Assembly (NCBI RefSeq): GCF_040183065.1 | Contig: NC_091130.1 | Location: 128,131,914 to 128,195,913 of the forward strand | Direction of reading: 5' to 3' | Length of the DNA: 64,000 bases | From: Periplaneta americana | Taxonomy: Eukaryota > Arthropoda > Insecta > Blattodea > Blattidae | Part shown: in pieces, positions 23,407 to 36,824 of the stretch | Numbering within the stretch: position 1 is the stretch's first letter | How the letters are laid out: each line of letters starts with the position of its first letter | Made by a program: the position numbers and the translations under genes | Notes under the pieces: model-generated | The model's database searches: none | Told to the model about the DNA's origin: nothing | The model's input: the letters and a program-made list of their open reading frames with translations, nothing else

Positions 23407-24181
23407 GAAAATAACTCGCTGTTCTCTGTGGTAGTTCCTCTGTCTCACAAGAGTGAAGTCTGACAGTAAGTGCAAGTTTTTTTTTTTAATTTGAATAGTG
23501 TGAAGGATTTTTTTTTCCATACAGATGTCACAGCAGTCCCTTTCTCCCGCAAGTCCGTTTCTATATAGGAATCAAAATAGTTATCGTAAAAGTCGTCAGG
23601 CTCGGAGATAATGTGTGACCACTATACCGGGAATCGTGGAAGAACTTCCGCATACAGAGTTTTTGGGAGAAGGGAGGCGCTCACGATTGGAAGCCATGCA
23701 TAGTAGACTCTCTTTAATCCGAATTTCTAGGAATGCAAAAAGATTCAGTTCGGTTTAACGGAGTTCGATCTAACGAGGTTTTGGTAAAAAGTTTCTCTTA
23801 TCTAAAACTGGAAAAATGTCTATTGCGTTGTCACTTTGTGTAGTTTCATGAACATGCACTATAACCTATCAATAAATAAACACTTTTATTTCTGCCTTTT
23901 TTAAGTGATTAAAAAATAAACTTTCCTAGAAATCAGTCTACAGTAAATATCCTGATTATCATTTAAACAGCGGTCATCAGCACAGTGCACCCTCGGGCTT
24001 GCGTCTCTTACCCGCGGATAAGACATTGCACATAAGCGTGCTTCCGTGACTGCTGTCGGGTATGCTGTCTCCCTATCACTTCTGCACGACGTGGCATATT
24101 TCGTTACACTTCTTACACTTTACCCATTTCAGCGAGTGCTGACGACCACTGATTTAAACGATACAATTCAGGGACTCGTTA

Positions 24182-25065
24182 CTTAACCTTTAGGAGCCGT
24201 GCGTCCATTATAGTGGCCAGCTAGTATTATGGTCATGACGTGATATAATACGTTATAAATTGTATGTTATATAATATAAAATACATTGATATTCTTTAAT
24301 TTTATATAACATTAAGGACATTGTACTTGATTAAAACGATAGATTTTTTTGTAAAAAAAAAGAGCACAATCATTTCAACTGAAATCCCGTCTGCTTCCAT
24401 GCGTACCATTACACCCATTGCTTTATATGGCCCTCCCCATCCTTTACCACAGGCTCAAATGACTGCAGTGGCCGGGACGCGAACCTGCCATCTTAGGTAC
24501 TATATGCTGGCCGGACATCTTGTGCGCCTTAAACCGCTCGGCTAACAAACCCAACACGAATTTACCCGATTATGCAAGTATACGATCCTTGGTTAACCCT
24601 TAGAAGTCGAAAGACTTATACCATTATTGCACGAAAATATATAACTCTTAACCAGGGGTTCGTATACCTGCATAATCGGGTAAATTCGTGTTGGGTTCGT
24701 TAGCCGAGCGGTGTAAGGCGCACAAGGTATGTCCGGCCAGCATATCATGCCAAAGATCGCAGGTTCGCGTCCCGGCCACTGCAATCAATTGAGCCTGTGG
24801 TAAAGGATGGGAAGGATCCATGTAAAACAGTCGGTTTAATGGTACTCATGGAAGCTGACGGAGTTTCAGTTGACTGCAGTTGAAACGATTTTGCTCTTTA
24901 AGGAAAAAAAATTGTTTTAATCAAGTGCAATGCCCATATTGTTATATATAATTAAAGAATAATCAACGTATTTTATATATAACATAATTTATAACATTTT
25001 ATCACGTCATGACCATAATAGCTGGCCACTATAATGGACGCAGGGCTCCTAAAGGTTGAGAGTTA
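24182..25065. repeat. ~880-bp palindrome with a tRNA-like head in each arm
   Basis: Left arm from ttaacctttaggagcc and gcgtccattatagtggccag pairs with the right arm ending ctggccactataatggacgc and ggctcctaaaggtt. Arms are ~400 bp. In the right arm (plus strand) 24700-24778 reads gttagccgagcggtgtaagg ... ggttcgcgtcccggcc, which has A-box and B-box spacing and a tRNA-Leu-like 5' half. The left arm holds the same on the minus strand. The central segment 24593-24652 recurs inverted just outside the right arm (25057-25112). Confidence 0.8.
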
Positions 25066-25330
25066 CCTATTTGCGTGCAATAGTGACATAAGTTTTCCGG
25101 CTTCTAACGGTTAAGTGCATTGCGATGAATGCTACAGCACATGCAGTAGGCTGTCAGACATTTTAATGGCACAGTAACAGGCTGAAGTTTGTCAGAATTA
25201 AGACATTTCAAACTGTCAAATTTACAGCAGAGAATAATCAATATGTATGTACAGTAGAAAATGAATAGGAACATCATTTTCTTAAGTTAAAAAATTAGCA
25301 GTTGCTGTAGGATGGACCACTGCTCTCAAG

Positions 25331-25590
25331 CCACCGGCGCAGCTCAGTCGGCTGAGGCGCTTGCCTGCCGATCCGTAGTTTTGCTCGGGTGTGGGTTCGA
25401 TTACCACCTTGGCCGATTAGCTGGTTGGGTTTTTTCCGAGGTTTTCCCCAACCGTAAGGCAAATGTCAGGTAATCTGTGGCGAATCCTCGACCTTATCTC
25501 GCTATCACCATTCCATCGACGCTAAACTATATCGGTGCGGCTAAGCCCTGAAAGCTCCAAAGGACGAAACGCTATAGAGTATAGAGTATG
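25331..25590 (+). mobile_element. tRNA-derived SINE, second family
   Basis: The head gcgcagctcagtcggctgag is tRNA-like (A box), with B box gggttcgattaccac. A body ccgaggttttccccaacc follows, which is also analogous to the first family, and it ends in a short tatagag repeat. No clear target duplication was identified. Confidence 0.75.
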
Positions 25591-25764
25591 TTCGGTTTAG
25601 CCGAAAAAAAAAAACTTAGGAATATGCACTGAGGCTATAAAATTTCAGCTCGTTGTACGGTTTATACAGAATTCGGTTTAAACTGTGGATTTTTCTCTTA
25701 ATCCAGCTGGGACTGAACAGTTCGGTTTATCCGATTTCATATTAACAAGGGTCTACTGTACTAT

Positions 25765-26820
25765 GAATATGCGCATGAGCTTATTCTGTTTGTATTGTGG
25801 TTAAATCATTAATGCTATATTAGTGATAGCCATACCGCATAACGATGTTATATTTTTTTATACATTAAAATGGGATTAAGTTCGTAGTCTGTAGGAAATC
25901 TGATCCACATAGCCCTTGTGTGGCTAATATATACGTGAAATTCAGAAGATACGATTTCACTGCATGGCACGCATATAATATCATTTACAGATGAAGCGTT
26001 TCGATTATCATATTTTGGAGTGAAATAAAATCTATAACTACTTGAAATTATGTAACGTAGTAGAGTATGAAATATAAATTAGGGTGTTTCATTTTAGACT
26101 AGGTTTAAAGAATTTTCAGAAAATCAGAGTTCGAGTTTTCTAAATACAGCAAAACTATCATACCATCAGTAACTACAAAGTCATAAGTTTTCGAAAGTTC
26201 TGTAGCTGCACGATCGGTTGTATTGACTACGTAAACATTGTTAGGCGTTTATTTTAGGTGTGTTCGCACTTTGGTGCGAAACGTGACCGTCAACTGTCCC
26301 TTCAGTTAGTTTGCATGGCTCTTAAAAGCTGACTATTGTATATTTACAGATTGTGACAGCAGCTTTCTTAGAAGATCCTTTATACGAATTTTGCTATACG
26401 ATGTGTTTTGTATGCATAGAACGCGTGGAAAGGAAATGAAAGGTGCATCTTTTCTTATAAAATCATTATTTTAAATGTGCAATACAGTAGTAGGCGTCTA
26501 AAATCTCCTGGGTGAAAATGATACATGATATAGGAGTCTAAACGGAGTATCTTGAGGTACGGAAGCAATGGTCGGAAATGCCTATTTAAGGCGTCGCGAG
26601 ATCTTTATCGAGAACTACGTTTGAGAGACGTTTTTGTAAGCTGCTTTAGTATTTGATACCCATAAACAACTTAACACTTCATGTGCAATACAATTTACAA
26701 CTCTTAGCAACTATTCAAAGTGGATCATTCAAATGGGGTGGCAGGAGATAATGTCCTATTAGGTGATACTGCACAATTCCAGTCCATACGTTGATAGAGA
26801 ATCTTTGGTTGTGATCAGAC
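25765..26820. other. lola intron, no supported gene
   Basis: AT-rich; no recognisable coding sequence or terminal repeats. Confidence 0.5.
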
Positions 26821-26824
26821 ACAG

Positions 26825-27360
26825 GGGTGGTAAATCGTCTCTTCAGACATTGCTATTGCTGCTGTTAAACATCATTACGGGTAAAACGGGTCTCATCTGT
26901 GAACAGTACAAATTGTAGAAGTTCAGTGCAATATCACAGTGCTGGATAAACCATTGGCAGAACTTGTCTGGGTGCGAAGTGATTTGTCCCCACCACTTGC
27001 ACCCATAGTAGGTGATAACTTCTCCCTCATTACTTGCCAAATAATATCCCTCGAAGCAATGCATTTCATGGACAAGTTAATGAGTCCTTATTGAGATGCC
27101 TCTGACACAATGTAGCGTCATCTGGAAGTCTGATGTGCGAACAGTTCATCTAACACTAACCATTTTTGTGGTTTGAACAACCCGTCGTATTTTCGTGTCT
27201 ACGATTATAAGTATTTTCCAATTCGGGTGACACCTATTGCGAAACTTCTCTGTACTGCTTTGTGGGCACTGCATACTGGTGCACCGCATATTAAAATTCA
27301 TGTGTCGTCTAGTGTTCCCATTTCCGACAACTACAGGTAGTAGGCACAAACTAAACAAGA
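26825..27360 (-). pseudogene. Degraded DDE transposase (Tc1/mariner superfamily)
   Basis: Minus-strand reading gives, with frameshifts and stops, a region like 'AVHQYAVPTKQYREVSQ' (27290-27230) and then DKFCQWFIQHCDIALNFYNL followed by a degenerate 'LFTDE.RFTR..' block and FNSSNSNV (26980-26840). This matches insect mariner-like transposases (..EFCQWFLQQC..DP.FL..VLFTDE..FTR.GV.N.HN.HVW). Several in-frame stops show that it is dead. Confidence 0.55.
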
Positions 27361-27364
27361 TTTG

Positions 27365-28860
27365 TTACGTGAAAACGTAACATGCTAGTGTGTTGTTTTT
27401 CAAGTTAGCGCCACCAAATTCGACGCGGTAGGTATTTGTTAAAACGAAAACCAAAGTAGCTTTGCAAAAACAAAAACGTTCCTCAGACGTATTTTCTGTT
27501 TAAGATCTCGTGGCGCCTGAAATAGGCATTTCCTACCAGTTATCTCAAAATACTCTCTTTTAGACTATAGCTATGTCTTTATTTTGACCAAGAGTTTTCA
27601 GACATTGTTTGTAATCCGTTAAAAAAACTAAAATCAGAAGTCACACTACCTTCATAGCTTAGAAATTTGTAACCGTTATGGTTACACGTTTTCTTTTCCA
27701 CCTCTTTGATAGGTAACCATAGACCTTACTGTGAATAATATTTTTAAATCTCATATTGTTGTCTTCCATATATTTTTTTTTTTTTTACTTACGGCAATAG
27801 GTATGCCAAACTATTCAAGCACACAAAGCAAATATCTTACTCGACTCGTACGAGGTGTGCAGGTGCTGCCGTTATATACCGTATTTGCTTGGTTATTTTG
27901 CGCACTTCTTCAGTCTTTTCGACCACCGAAAAATATTTTTTAAGGGTTCATCTATGTTGTGTTCTGATGCTAATAAAAATACAGTACCGGTTAGTTGTGA
28001 CAATATTTTATTCCAATCCTGTGACAAAAAAGTTTTCTTTTATATGATGCCATATACCTGCTATTATTTTCCTTCTCATTTTCAAAACCGACAAGTTCAC
28101 GCTACGAGCGTTCAAAAGGAACTGAACGAGGCAACTACGGTACTTCTAAAAACCACCATTTCATCTTCAAGGACAGGTAATAGAATTAACCTAAATTGAT
28201 CTATCGTAAGGCTGGAACAATACGATGGAAGAAGGCCTTGACGAAAGGACCGTACCAATCCTACAAAAGATAAAAATAAATCTGTGGAAAACAAAACCCT
28301 CATGGAATTTCACTTATATAATAAAGAAAATGCACACTTTCGTGCAAAGAGAGATTTAGGGCTTTGTCCTACGGGCACTGGCTTCATTATATATCAATGA
28401 TTTTGTTCTTAAAGTTGATGCGTAAAATACGCAGAGCAAAAACATTTTTTTTTTTTTCTTTTTTCAAAATAATCGTTAAGAAATCTGGTTGCGCAAATAA
28501 CGCTGTCGAATACGGTACGGTACATACGCAGAATCAAGCCTGAAAGACATTGTTTTTTTTTTTGTGAAGATACAACCGATCCATCAGTCTTTCCCGTGCG
28601 TCTGTTTTTTTAGCTAACAAGGCAACTTGCATGGAGAATAATTTGCTCAGTCCCTCAATACATGTCCGACTATCATTGCTTTCAACATTAACTGAATTAC
28701 TGTACCTATCGGTTGATTTTGAAATACAGTGTATCCACGACGTTTACATTGGCTCAAGCTAGGATTGTGTAAAACACAAGGACGGCAGCTTTCATAACAT
28801 GTTTTGACTCATGTTGTATGGTGACAATGCAATAATTCGCATCAAACGACGGTAGTGTTC
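27365..28860. other. lola intron, no supported gene
   Basis: AT-rich with several poly-T tracts (27771, 28446, 28553). ORFs on both strands look non-coding. Confidence 0.5.
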
Positions 28861-28869
28861 GTTTGTTAG

Positions 28870-29300
28870 TGAGCTGTAATTTTGTTCGACATGGAAGTGT
28901 AGACTGCAGAGCAACATGCCTATTCCAAAATGATTCTTTAATTGCTATACATCATATATTCAGACGACACTTCAACTTGGATCATAAACCAGGACGGAGT
29001 GGAAGGACAGTACGAAAGACTTTTTCCAACCACAAGAAGTCATTTCTCAATATGTTGACAATCTTTGGCCGTCCCGGTCCCCAGACCTGATTTCTTAGGG
29101 GATTGAGGTACCTCAAGCAAGAAGTCTTCGAAACATGTCCTATCGCCATATTGGAATAGAAGAACCGCATCTGAGCTGCAGTTGGACTATCCCTGGTGAT
29201 ATTATTATGTATATGAAGAATATAGCTTCCAAGGTCGCTTGGAAGAATGTGTAGTGTGCCGTAACAATCGTTTGGCAGGGGTCATCATCTAATATTGATA
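28870..29300 (+). pseudogene. Mariner-like transposase relic with internal deletion
   Basis: The N-terminal part (from about 28890) reads like TAEQ.AYSKMIL..AIHH followed by IFRRHFNLDHKPGRSGRTVR, an HTH-region match to insect mariner-like transposases. It jumps at about 29055 to WPSRSPDLIS and then YLKQEVFETCPIAILE, i.e. the C-terminal 'WPPRSPDLTPCDFFLWGYLK..VF' region. The middle catalytic part is deleted and stops interrupt the end. Confidence 0.65.
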
Positions 29301-29810
29301 GGTAAATGGCATTCTTTCTCTTGTATTGTCTTCATCCGTTTTGCTGGCGTATGTCAATGGAACTCCGTCTCTTTCAGATGACGCTGGGCAATTCCAGATG
29401 ACTCGGTGGTCCAAAACGTAAATCTACCTGGACAAAATTAATAATTTTTTTTCTATCTTAACAGATTCTCATGAAACTTTGTGCAGTAGCTACAGGCAAC
29501 ATATTTAAGTGTAAAAGAAGCTAACCCATTATAGGGGTGAATTGAGACAAAAGTATCAACTTTTCTCTTAACAGATTCTTATCAATCATTTTACAGAAGT
29601 TAGAGGAAACATATTTGTTTTGTAATAATAGCCAAAGCTTTCTCGAGAGTTAGTGGAATAGGATTTTTCGCAGCTGACGTACGCTCTTTTTATTTTTGTG
29701 ACACGTCTTGGTGTTGTATCTGTAATTTCCTTGACAAGATCAGCATTTCTCTTTCCCTGATCTCTCAAGCTCATCTGTAAGAATTTTTTCTCAATCGTTA
29801 AAATATACTT
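29300..29810. other. lola intron, no supported gene
   Basis: AT-rich; an approximate internal duplication ('tcttaacagattctcatgaa' near 29456 and 'tcttaacagattcttatcaa' near 29566) is the only structure noted. Confidence 0.45.
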
Positions 29811-29819
29811 AATAGTCCT

Positions 29820-30520
29820 ACGTGATTGTCTCGTGACCAGAATATTGTACGAAATGGAAATATGAAAATCGGAAATTTATCTTTTGAAGAGGTGGAAAAA
29901 TTTAAATATCTTGTAGCAACAGTAACAAATATAAATAACACTCTGGAAGATATTAAATACAGAATAAATATGGGAAATGCGTGTTATTATTCGGTAGAGA
30001 AGCTTCTTTCATCGTTTGCTCAAAAAAAAAACTGAAAGAATTATAAAACAATTACATTGCCGGTTCTTCTGTATTGTTGTGAAACTTGGGACCCTCACTT
30101 TGAGAGAGGAAGAGTGGTTAAGGATGTTCGAGAATAAGGTGTTTAGGAAAATATTTGAGGCTAAAAGGAATGAAGTTGCAGGAGAACTGCATGCATTTTA
30201 TTTTTTACATGACATAATTAGGAACATTAAATCCAGACGTTTGAGATAGGCATGACATGTAGCACGTATGGGCGAATCCAGAAATGCATATAGAAGGCAT
30301 GACATGTAGCACGTATGGGCGAATCCAGAAATGCATATAGAGTGTTAGTTGTGAGGCCGGAGGGATTAAGACCTTTGGGGAGGGCGAGACGTAGTTGAAA
30401 GGATAATATTAAAATGGATTTGAGGGAGGTGGGATATGATGGTAGAGACTGGATTAATCTTGTTCAGGATAGGGATCGGTAAGTGAGGGCGGCAATGAAC
30501 CTCCAGGTTCCTTAAAAGCC
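29820..30520 (+). pseudogene. LINE reverse-transcriptase C-terminus, degraded
   Basis: Successive frames encode GNLSFEEVEKFKYLVATVTN, then YRINMGNACYYSVEKLLSS, LTLREEEWLRMFENKVFRKI, IIRNIKSRRLR, and further on DNIKMDLREVGYDGRDWINL. This is the recurrent C-terminal region of an endonuclease/reverse-transcriptase LINE I associate with blattodean genomes. The 'LPVVLYGCETW' block is damaged, stops and frameshifts occur, and a 47-bp tandem duplication (30248-30341) lies inside. The RT core is missing. Confidence 0.8.
30248..30341. repeat. Two 47-bp tandem units within the LINE relic
   Basis: aggcatgacatgtagcacgt...gcatataga at 30248-30294 is exactly repeated at 30295-30341. Confidence 0.95.
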
Positions 30521-31940
30521 ATAAGTCCTATAAGGATTTGAACCATGGTGTCTGTATCGGCGTGCTGAGGCTGCTGGTTCTATAAGTAACTACATGCACC
30601 CTCATCAAATTCCAAAGTTCATTCGGGAGACAAGCCTATTTTCAAGGAACTGTGTGTAACTGAGTTACCGTACTACGTAGTTGCATAGAAGGAAGAACTC
30701 AATGCTAACGAGTGTTTCAATAACGAAGTGTGGACAATATGTCCAAAAACTAGTTATTGTGGTATGAAAGTAGTCATCGCTGTGTGTGAAGCTGTGTCCA
30801 CCTTCAGTGATGAGACAGCAGTAAAATCGCATTACTCAGTGAATTAGGTGTGAAAATAGGATACTTCTGAAAGCATTTAAGTTTTCGCGGTACCGTAAGA
30901 GTTAAATACGCAGAAAAAAAAGACACGATAATCGACGTTGGAGGTCAGAAGGACTAGGAGAAGATAATGGAAGAACACGCTCAGCATGTTGACAGGGAGG
31001 GTGTAACATATGCAGTAGGTGCTTTTTAGTGCAGGGTGTAAGTACAAGCATGTCCCAACTTTAGACTCGTTTTCCCGATAATTACATTTTTCGATACAAA
31101 AAACCTGATATCTCAAGAACAGTTCGTCTGATTTCATTCAAATTTTGTACAATTGTCCTTTGTAATAGAGGTTGGAATCACAGTGGTTAAATTTGAATGG
31201 AAAAATGAGCAATTTTCTAGTAAAAGAACATTGAAAAAAATTTAATTCAAATTTAGAAACCTATAAGTTTAATATGAAGTCAGCTGTGATGCTCGTTGAG
31301 GACCCAATCTTAAGATTATAATCCCAGATTTAAGATGAAAAAATAGTAAATCGCTGTTTCCTCAGTTTCGGTTAAATCATATTTTTGTAAGATTTCTTTT
31401 TTGCTTGAAAAATCCAAACTTTCAAACATATTCATAGTTACTAGATATATTATTTACCAAATTGAAGCTAAAATCATGTAGAATAAGTGTGAAAATTTTG
31501 AAGAAAATACATGACGTGGTAGTTACGTTATTTAATATTTTGTGAAAAGTGCAACTGCTACTGTATGAAACTCCTTAATATCGAATATGCTTTCATTCAG
31601 CCAATTAAAAAAAAATAGTACTGCAACTTTTCGTCCACCTTTTTGTGAAACTGTTAAAGTTATTGTGAAATTAAGTATGTGACATTTTATTCTTGCCAGC
31701 TATTAATGCGTAATAATGCTTAAGGTTTATTTTTCAAAAAGTCATATAGTCTTAATTCTACGACGTCCAGAACAGACTATTGCCCAGTATCGCGCTGTGC
31801 GAGTCGGAACACCAAATGCCGCAGCTCTCGAAGCAGAGACGCTCCATGCCTTAGGCACAATTCATACGTGGCTTAGGTACAATTCATACAGAGAAACGTA
31901 GACAGGACGTGGCTCAGACGTCGGCGGAGATATGACGTGA
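30520..31940. other. lola intron, no supported gene
   Basis: AT-rich; no recognisable protein or repeat termini. Confidence 0.5.
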
Positions 31941-32146
31941 GCAAAGCATACTGAAGAGTCAAAATCCCTAGCGTTACTTCTGCGTTGCACAGCTTTCATG
32001 TCTTCAGATGTCCTGAGTTTTGTAAAACTCGCTAATATTAAAAAGCAGAGAAACTCTCTTGTGGTTGAGAAAGGGAAGGAAGCATGGCATATTCTACGTG
32101 ATGAAAGAATTGAACATGTATCCGGAGCATTTCCAGAATTTCTATA
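31941..32146 (+). CDS. Candidate small exon or ORF, unrecognised
   Basis: An open frame of 68 codons runs from just after a TGA at 31938 to TAG at 32144-32146. It includes MSSDVLSFVKLANIKKQRNS and ends VSGAFPEFL. Composition is protein-like and charged, unlike the surrounding AT-rich intron. AG acceptors at 31991-31992 (tgcgttgcacag) or 32006-32007 would join it in the lola phase. No domain is recognised. The opposite strand also has a 110-codon frame (32194-31862) over the same interval, so strand is uncertain. It could be a repeat-derived fragment. Confidence 0.25.
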
Positions 32147-32149
32147 GAA

Positions 32150-35100
32150 TGTTTCATCGATTTTTCTAAACCATATTATAAAATATTTTAACAAAGTTAA
32201 GTATCAAATTGGACATCGTCGCGTATTTTCTTTTACAGTCTGACGCCACGTGTCGCTTTGAAGGGTCACTCGAAAGAGACGCAGTGCTGGCTGCGTGGCG
32301 CGTGCCTCCATCCCGTCATTTCTCTATGCATAATGCATTTATTTACGTGGAAAAGTCTCAATGCCTCCGCCTGATGTTTGAGCCACGTCTTCTCTGTGAA
32401 TTGCGCCATAGGACAGAATAACATTGGCAATGAACTCTCGCGTGCATATCCAATGCGGTTACGTTCAATATTGTAGGCCATGTAGGGATTGCGAACATTG
32501 ATATTAATCATATTATAATACACTAACCAAGACGTCGACCAGGATTTTGTTACTGTTTTATATATATTGTACAGTATTATCATTACATGTTACATTTATG
32601 TAATTATAGACTGGCGCTGACGAGATAGGTCAGCTACAAGCACGATGTTCATTAAATTAACCCGAACATAAAATCAACAGATTGAAGTGTAAAGCTCCTG
32701 CTTTATGGGACAAATTAGAACGAAATTAGGACAAAATGTGTTCATTGCACATCTGAGTACGTTAATGGTATGGTATTGTATAATAATTTATGTTTATATT
32801 TCAGAAATAAATTTGTCATAAAAAATAAACATTATTTATGAAAAATAAAAATGAGTAATCTTTAAGATTCGGACCATTACCATCTTGAAGGCTTGTTAAC
32901 TTCCAAGTCTACCATCTTAATTATGAGCTGCGGCAACGTCTATGGCAGCTGTCTCATTGAATGATACAATATCTAAAAAAATAAGAGCAACGCGTTACTC
33001 TGAGATTAGACCCATTTTTTTTTTACATAAACGCTTAATGTAAACTCCGCTGGCAACAAAGTCTTCTTTTGGAGATCGACAACTTTTTCAATTACAAGAT
33101 GGAGGCAAGTTTTTGTCCTAAGCTGTGTTTGCTCCACATTTCATTTGAAAAATTGCATTTCGTCATGTCAAAACGATACTCCTATGCATGTAAGACTTCT
33201 CGAATTTATTCTTTTCCAGTCTCAAGTCATTTGCGTCCAAGTAATGCAAGGTGCACTGATACCCAATAAATATATTGTTGAAAATAACTGTACGCCATCT
33301 CGTAATTAATTTTGAGGTGTAAGTTTCTGTTAATTTGTAGTGTCTCTACTTGATTTCGTACCATGGTAGTATTGTATTTTACTGGTATAGTAGGATTTGC
33401 TGCTCCAGCTTTTTTTATTTGAAGTGTATGGGAGTAAGCAATGTTACGGTCTTACCCTGTTTTGGACAGTAAGGACAGTGCTGTAGTTGATTCTTGGCAT
33501 CCAAGAAGAGGAAGTAGTAATTCTTCCCTTTGTCAAGACAAAATCAGCTAAAAGTTCTGGGACGATTTTTTTTCGTATTGTTTCAAGTAAGGTCCAAATT
33601 TGTAATGTTTTCTTGTGGCACATACGAATCATGTAACGTGCTTTACTCCTGTCTGGAACACATCCCTTGTAGAGCCATTTTAAATTTACTACGATTCTGT
33701 CGTCTCAGTTGAGTATCGAACAGAACACAGTGCGAGATTTCCATAAAACTGTCTCTAGCCATAGAACAACTGAAAATAGGTGATCATGCTGTGTTCCATT
33801 AATTCACTATGTCTTTGTTGTGACATTTGAACACCGTAGCACGTATAAGCAGCCCAATTAAAGCACAAAAGTTCATCCCTATCGAAATTCAATCCACTTG
33901 TTCCCTTACATAATTTCATCATCTTTGTAGGTCCACTTCGAAATATTCTGCAAAACGTTCGGTTTTGTGCACAGCTCTAAAGCTTACTGCACTGTTAAGT
34001 TTTGGGATATTTCGACATGTTAGACCTGGAGGCACATGTTTTGTGTCCGTAGCCTTCCATGTTCTGCTCTAAATGCATTTTTGCTGGAGATATTTCTGTT
34101 CGTTTTTGGACCTGAAAATATAAATTGCCAAATTTAGAAATTATTTACAGATACTAGTTGGAAAAAAAAAAAGTCGTTGACCACAACTAATACCAAAGAC
34201 GTAAAAAAAGTACTTGAAATTATTCGAATTTTAGCTTTCATGACTTTCGCCATTAGATGGAGAATGTTACGATTTTCGTCATTCTCATTTTTTGAAAACT
34301 TATTTTTTCTGCCATCTGAAGTATGAGTTGTTTTGGATTCCTTGAGGTGACAGTCATAAAAAAATTGTTACACATTGATTACACAAGCCTTTTCTTATTC
34401 GTAATGAAATATTGGCAGGAACACGTTGAATGACATAAGAACTTCGTAAACAGAAGCAATAAATCTTAACGGTCGAGCAGAAACAAAGACGGGAAAATTA
34501 ATGACGTTGTGTTTACGAAATTTAATAGATATTAGACTTCCTTACTTTCATAATATTTCATTGTTTAGGGCAATTAAATAATCAATAAGAGCGACAATTT
34601 GTGATCATTTAACTAAGAAAACAAAAAAGATACTCCTAATGTACTCTTGGGATATTCGACTCACTGGTAGTAGGAGGGGGTTAATTTTATTGGCGAGACT
34701 GACTTTTGGATAATGCAAAGAGGCCTACTGACGAATTCTGTGGCACGAAAGCATGTCTTCCCCTCTCCCCCTACATGTAGTACTAGTTCACAATTTCTCT
34801 TGTTTTTATGTACGTAGTGGAAGAAATGATGCTGGCGGCAATGCATTTCATGCTACTTCTGATCTACTTAACGTGTATAATGCTATCTATGCCCGTATGA
34901 GACCTACTGACGACTGAATAATAAAGAGTAGCTTAGTTGATTGGTTATAGGATAAATTTGTCTGGATACTGGAGCTATATATACTTACGCATTGTTTCAA
35001 ATTATATGGCTCGGTGCTTAACTGAATATGATGTCGCTAGTGACTAGTACTGATTTTACTCAGAGTTCTTCGTAGTCAATTTTGCAAATGTTCGTAGATT

Positions 35101-36820
35101 GGAAGCAGTAATGGTAACTTGTATGTGTCTTGTTTCACTATAATTGTATGAAAGGTAACTTGATTGATTACTGTGAAGTACATAATGTAGTATTAGCCTT
35201 TGTGTGTTCTTTGATATTACATTGTTTCCATGTATTTTCTTCGAATATATTATGCAATTGTAATAAATATTGTAGATCTAAATTTATTTAATCTTAATCT
35301 TAATGTTGTATTCAACATTTTCCCATTTTACCAGATATTGGTGGCGTATATGTAGAATTCTGGATTAGAATAATACTGGAAAATTGTGCTTGAAGTAACA
35401 TGTTGTGCAAGTGTTTCTTCGAGTGTTACATAGCGTCTCCCATTTTGCTTCAAACATCTATATGTAAGAAAAAAAAACGTTTACTTTAGCTTCTTGATTA
35501 TGAGAAGCAGCATTGTGATGCTACAAAAGGAAATCGGGAGATTTTTCATAGAAGCACGAATTTCTTGTGTTCCTTATGCTAGCCCCCTACAAAAGAAATA
35601 TATTATTTTTTAATTCAGTGGTTCCTTATATTTTGTTTGTAATCAAGTTATACAATTCTGAATAATATTTCAGATTAACAAAATAAATCATGTAGTCTGT
35701 CTCATTTTTCTTACATAAACTGATACATGAGAATCATTTTTTACCCCTCAGGTATTGCCTACAATTTATTTCTCCTCAAATATTACCTATATAGGTTGTC
35801 TCTACTGGTAACAAATTAAAAAAAAAACTCTTCAGTTAAATCTGATGACATATCGTAAGATACCTGAAATGTGGTTAGTGTTTTTTTATCGTGCCTGTGA
35901 GTAATTAAGTTGTGATATAAGTAATTTTTCTTTCACTTTTTCGGTAGATACTCTGCTATAGGATTTACCGTACCTTCATTCAAAGAACTTGACAAAATTC
36001 AGAACTTCAATGTTTATACGAAATAATGAAATGAATGTAAATCTAGCTGTTAACGCAAGTGAGAATTATTCCCCCAAATAAAAACCTCGGACAGTTTTAG
36101 GGCTTAAACTTTAGTAGATGTTTTCATAAAATTATTATAGCCCTTGATATGGGGATTGAGCGAAAACCTTCATACTTACCCTGTAGGCAAAATAGCTAAT
36201 GTGGCTTTACAATGTTTCACACTCTTTTGCAATTAATTTAAATGCCAAATAAAAACGTGAGGTCGAAAATGTTATTAACGTAACATTTCGTACATGTGGG
36301 AGAATGTCTTTTACAACTACACTAGTGACCATTTATTTGCATTCACGGTACTTAACCAGTTCTTTGGGTGTAGTGACGCGTAAGTACTTTGAATCCCCGT
36401 AGGAACCAGTAGTAAGTACCTTTTTAAATTATCAGTTAATACGTAATTTAGTGAAAAGCAGAAAGTTTTATTACGCGAATAGCAATTTTTTATACCTACA
36501 TTTATTTACGATCCATGAATGGGCAGACTTTTTGGCACATGTCTTTTCTATGCTCTGCAAGTTGACAGTTTACTTGTGTGTGCAGTAAATTATTTCTTCA
36601 GTGTTTGCATTTTGAATGATTGTCCGAGAATATAGATTATAGAAAGAAAGCTTAGCGAAATGTGTTAGACTGTCAACCATGAATTCTACACTGTGTCCAT
36701 ACTAAAAGTATACAGAAATAACATTTTATATTGTAACTTGGATAAGGTTTATTAAATAAATTCTTGTGCATTACATGGAGTAACTGAAAAAAAAAAAGTT
36801 TTTATTTCCACTAAGTACAC
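32150..36820. other. lola intron, no supported gene
   Basis: Mostly AT-rich. A GC-richer patch (32225-32420) with a 60-codon open stretch after an AG at 32236 (SDATCRFEGSLERDAVLAAW...) is the only coding-like island; it is in phase 0, not the lola phase. The remainder is featureless. Confidence 0.45.
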
Positions 36821-36824
36821 TTCA

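Larger units (their letters stand above)
23703..25758. mobile_element. Non-autonomous Tigger/pogo-like element, hosting other insertions
   Basis: Left end TA-gtagactctctttaatccg and the inverted right end TA-cagtagacccttgttaatat, both with a following 'gttcggttta..cgg/ccga' motif, resemble Tigger/pogo termini with TA target duplication (23701-23702, 25759-25760). The interior carries a large tRNA-bearing palindrome and a SINE; no transposase frame is open. Sequence near 24107 matches the first 50 bases of the window. Confidence 0.65.
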
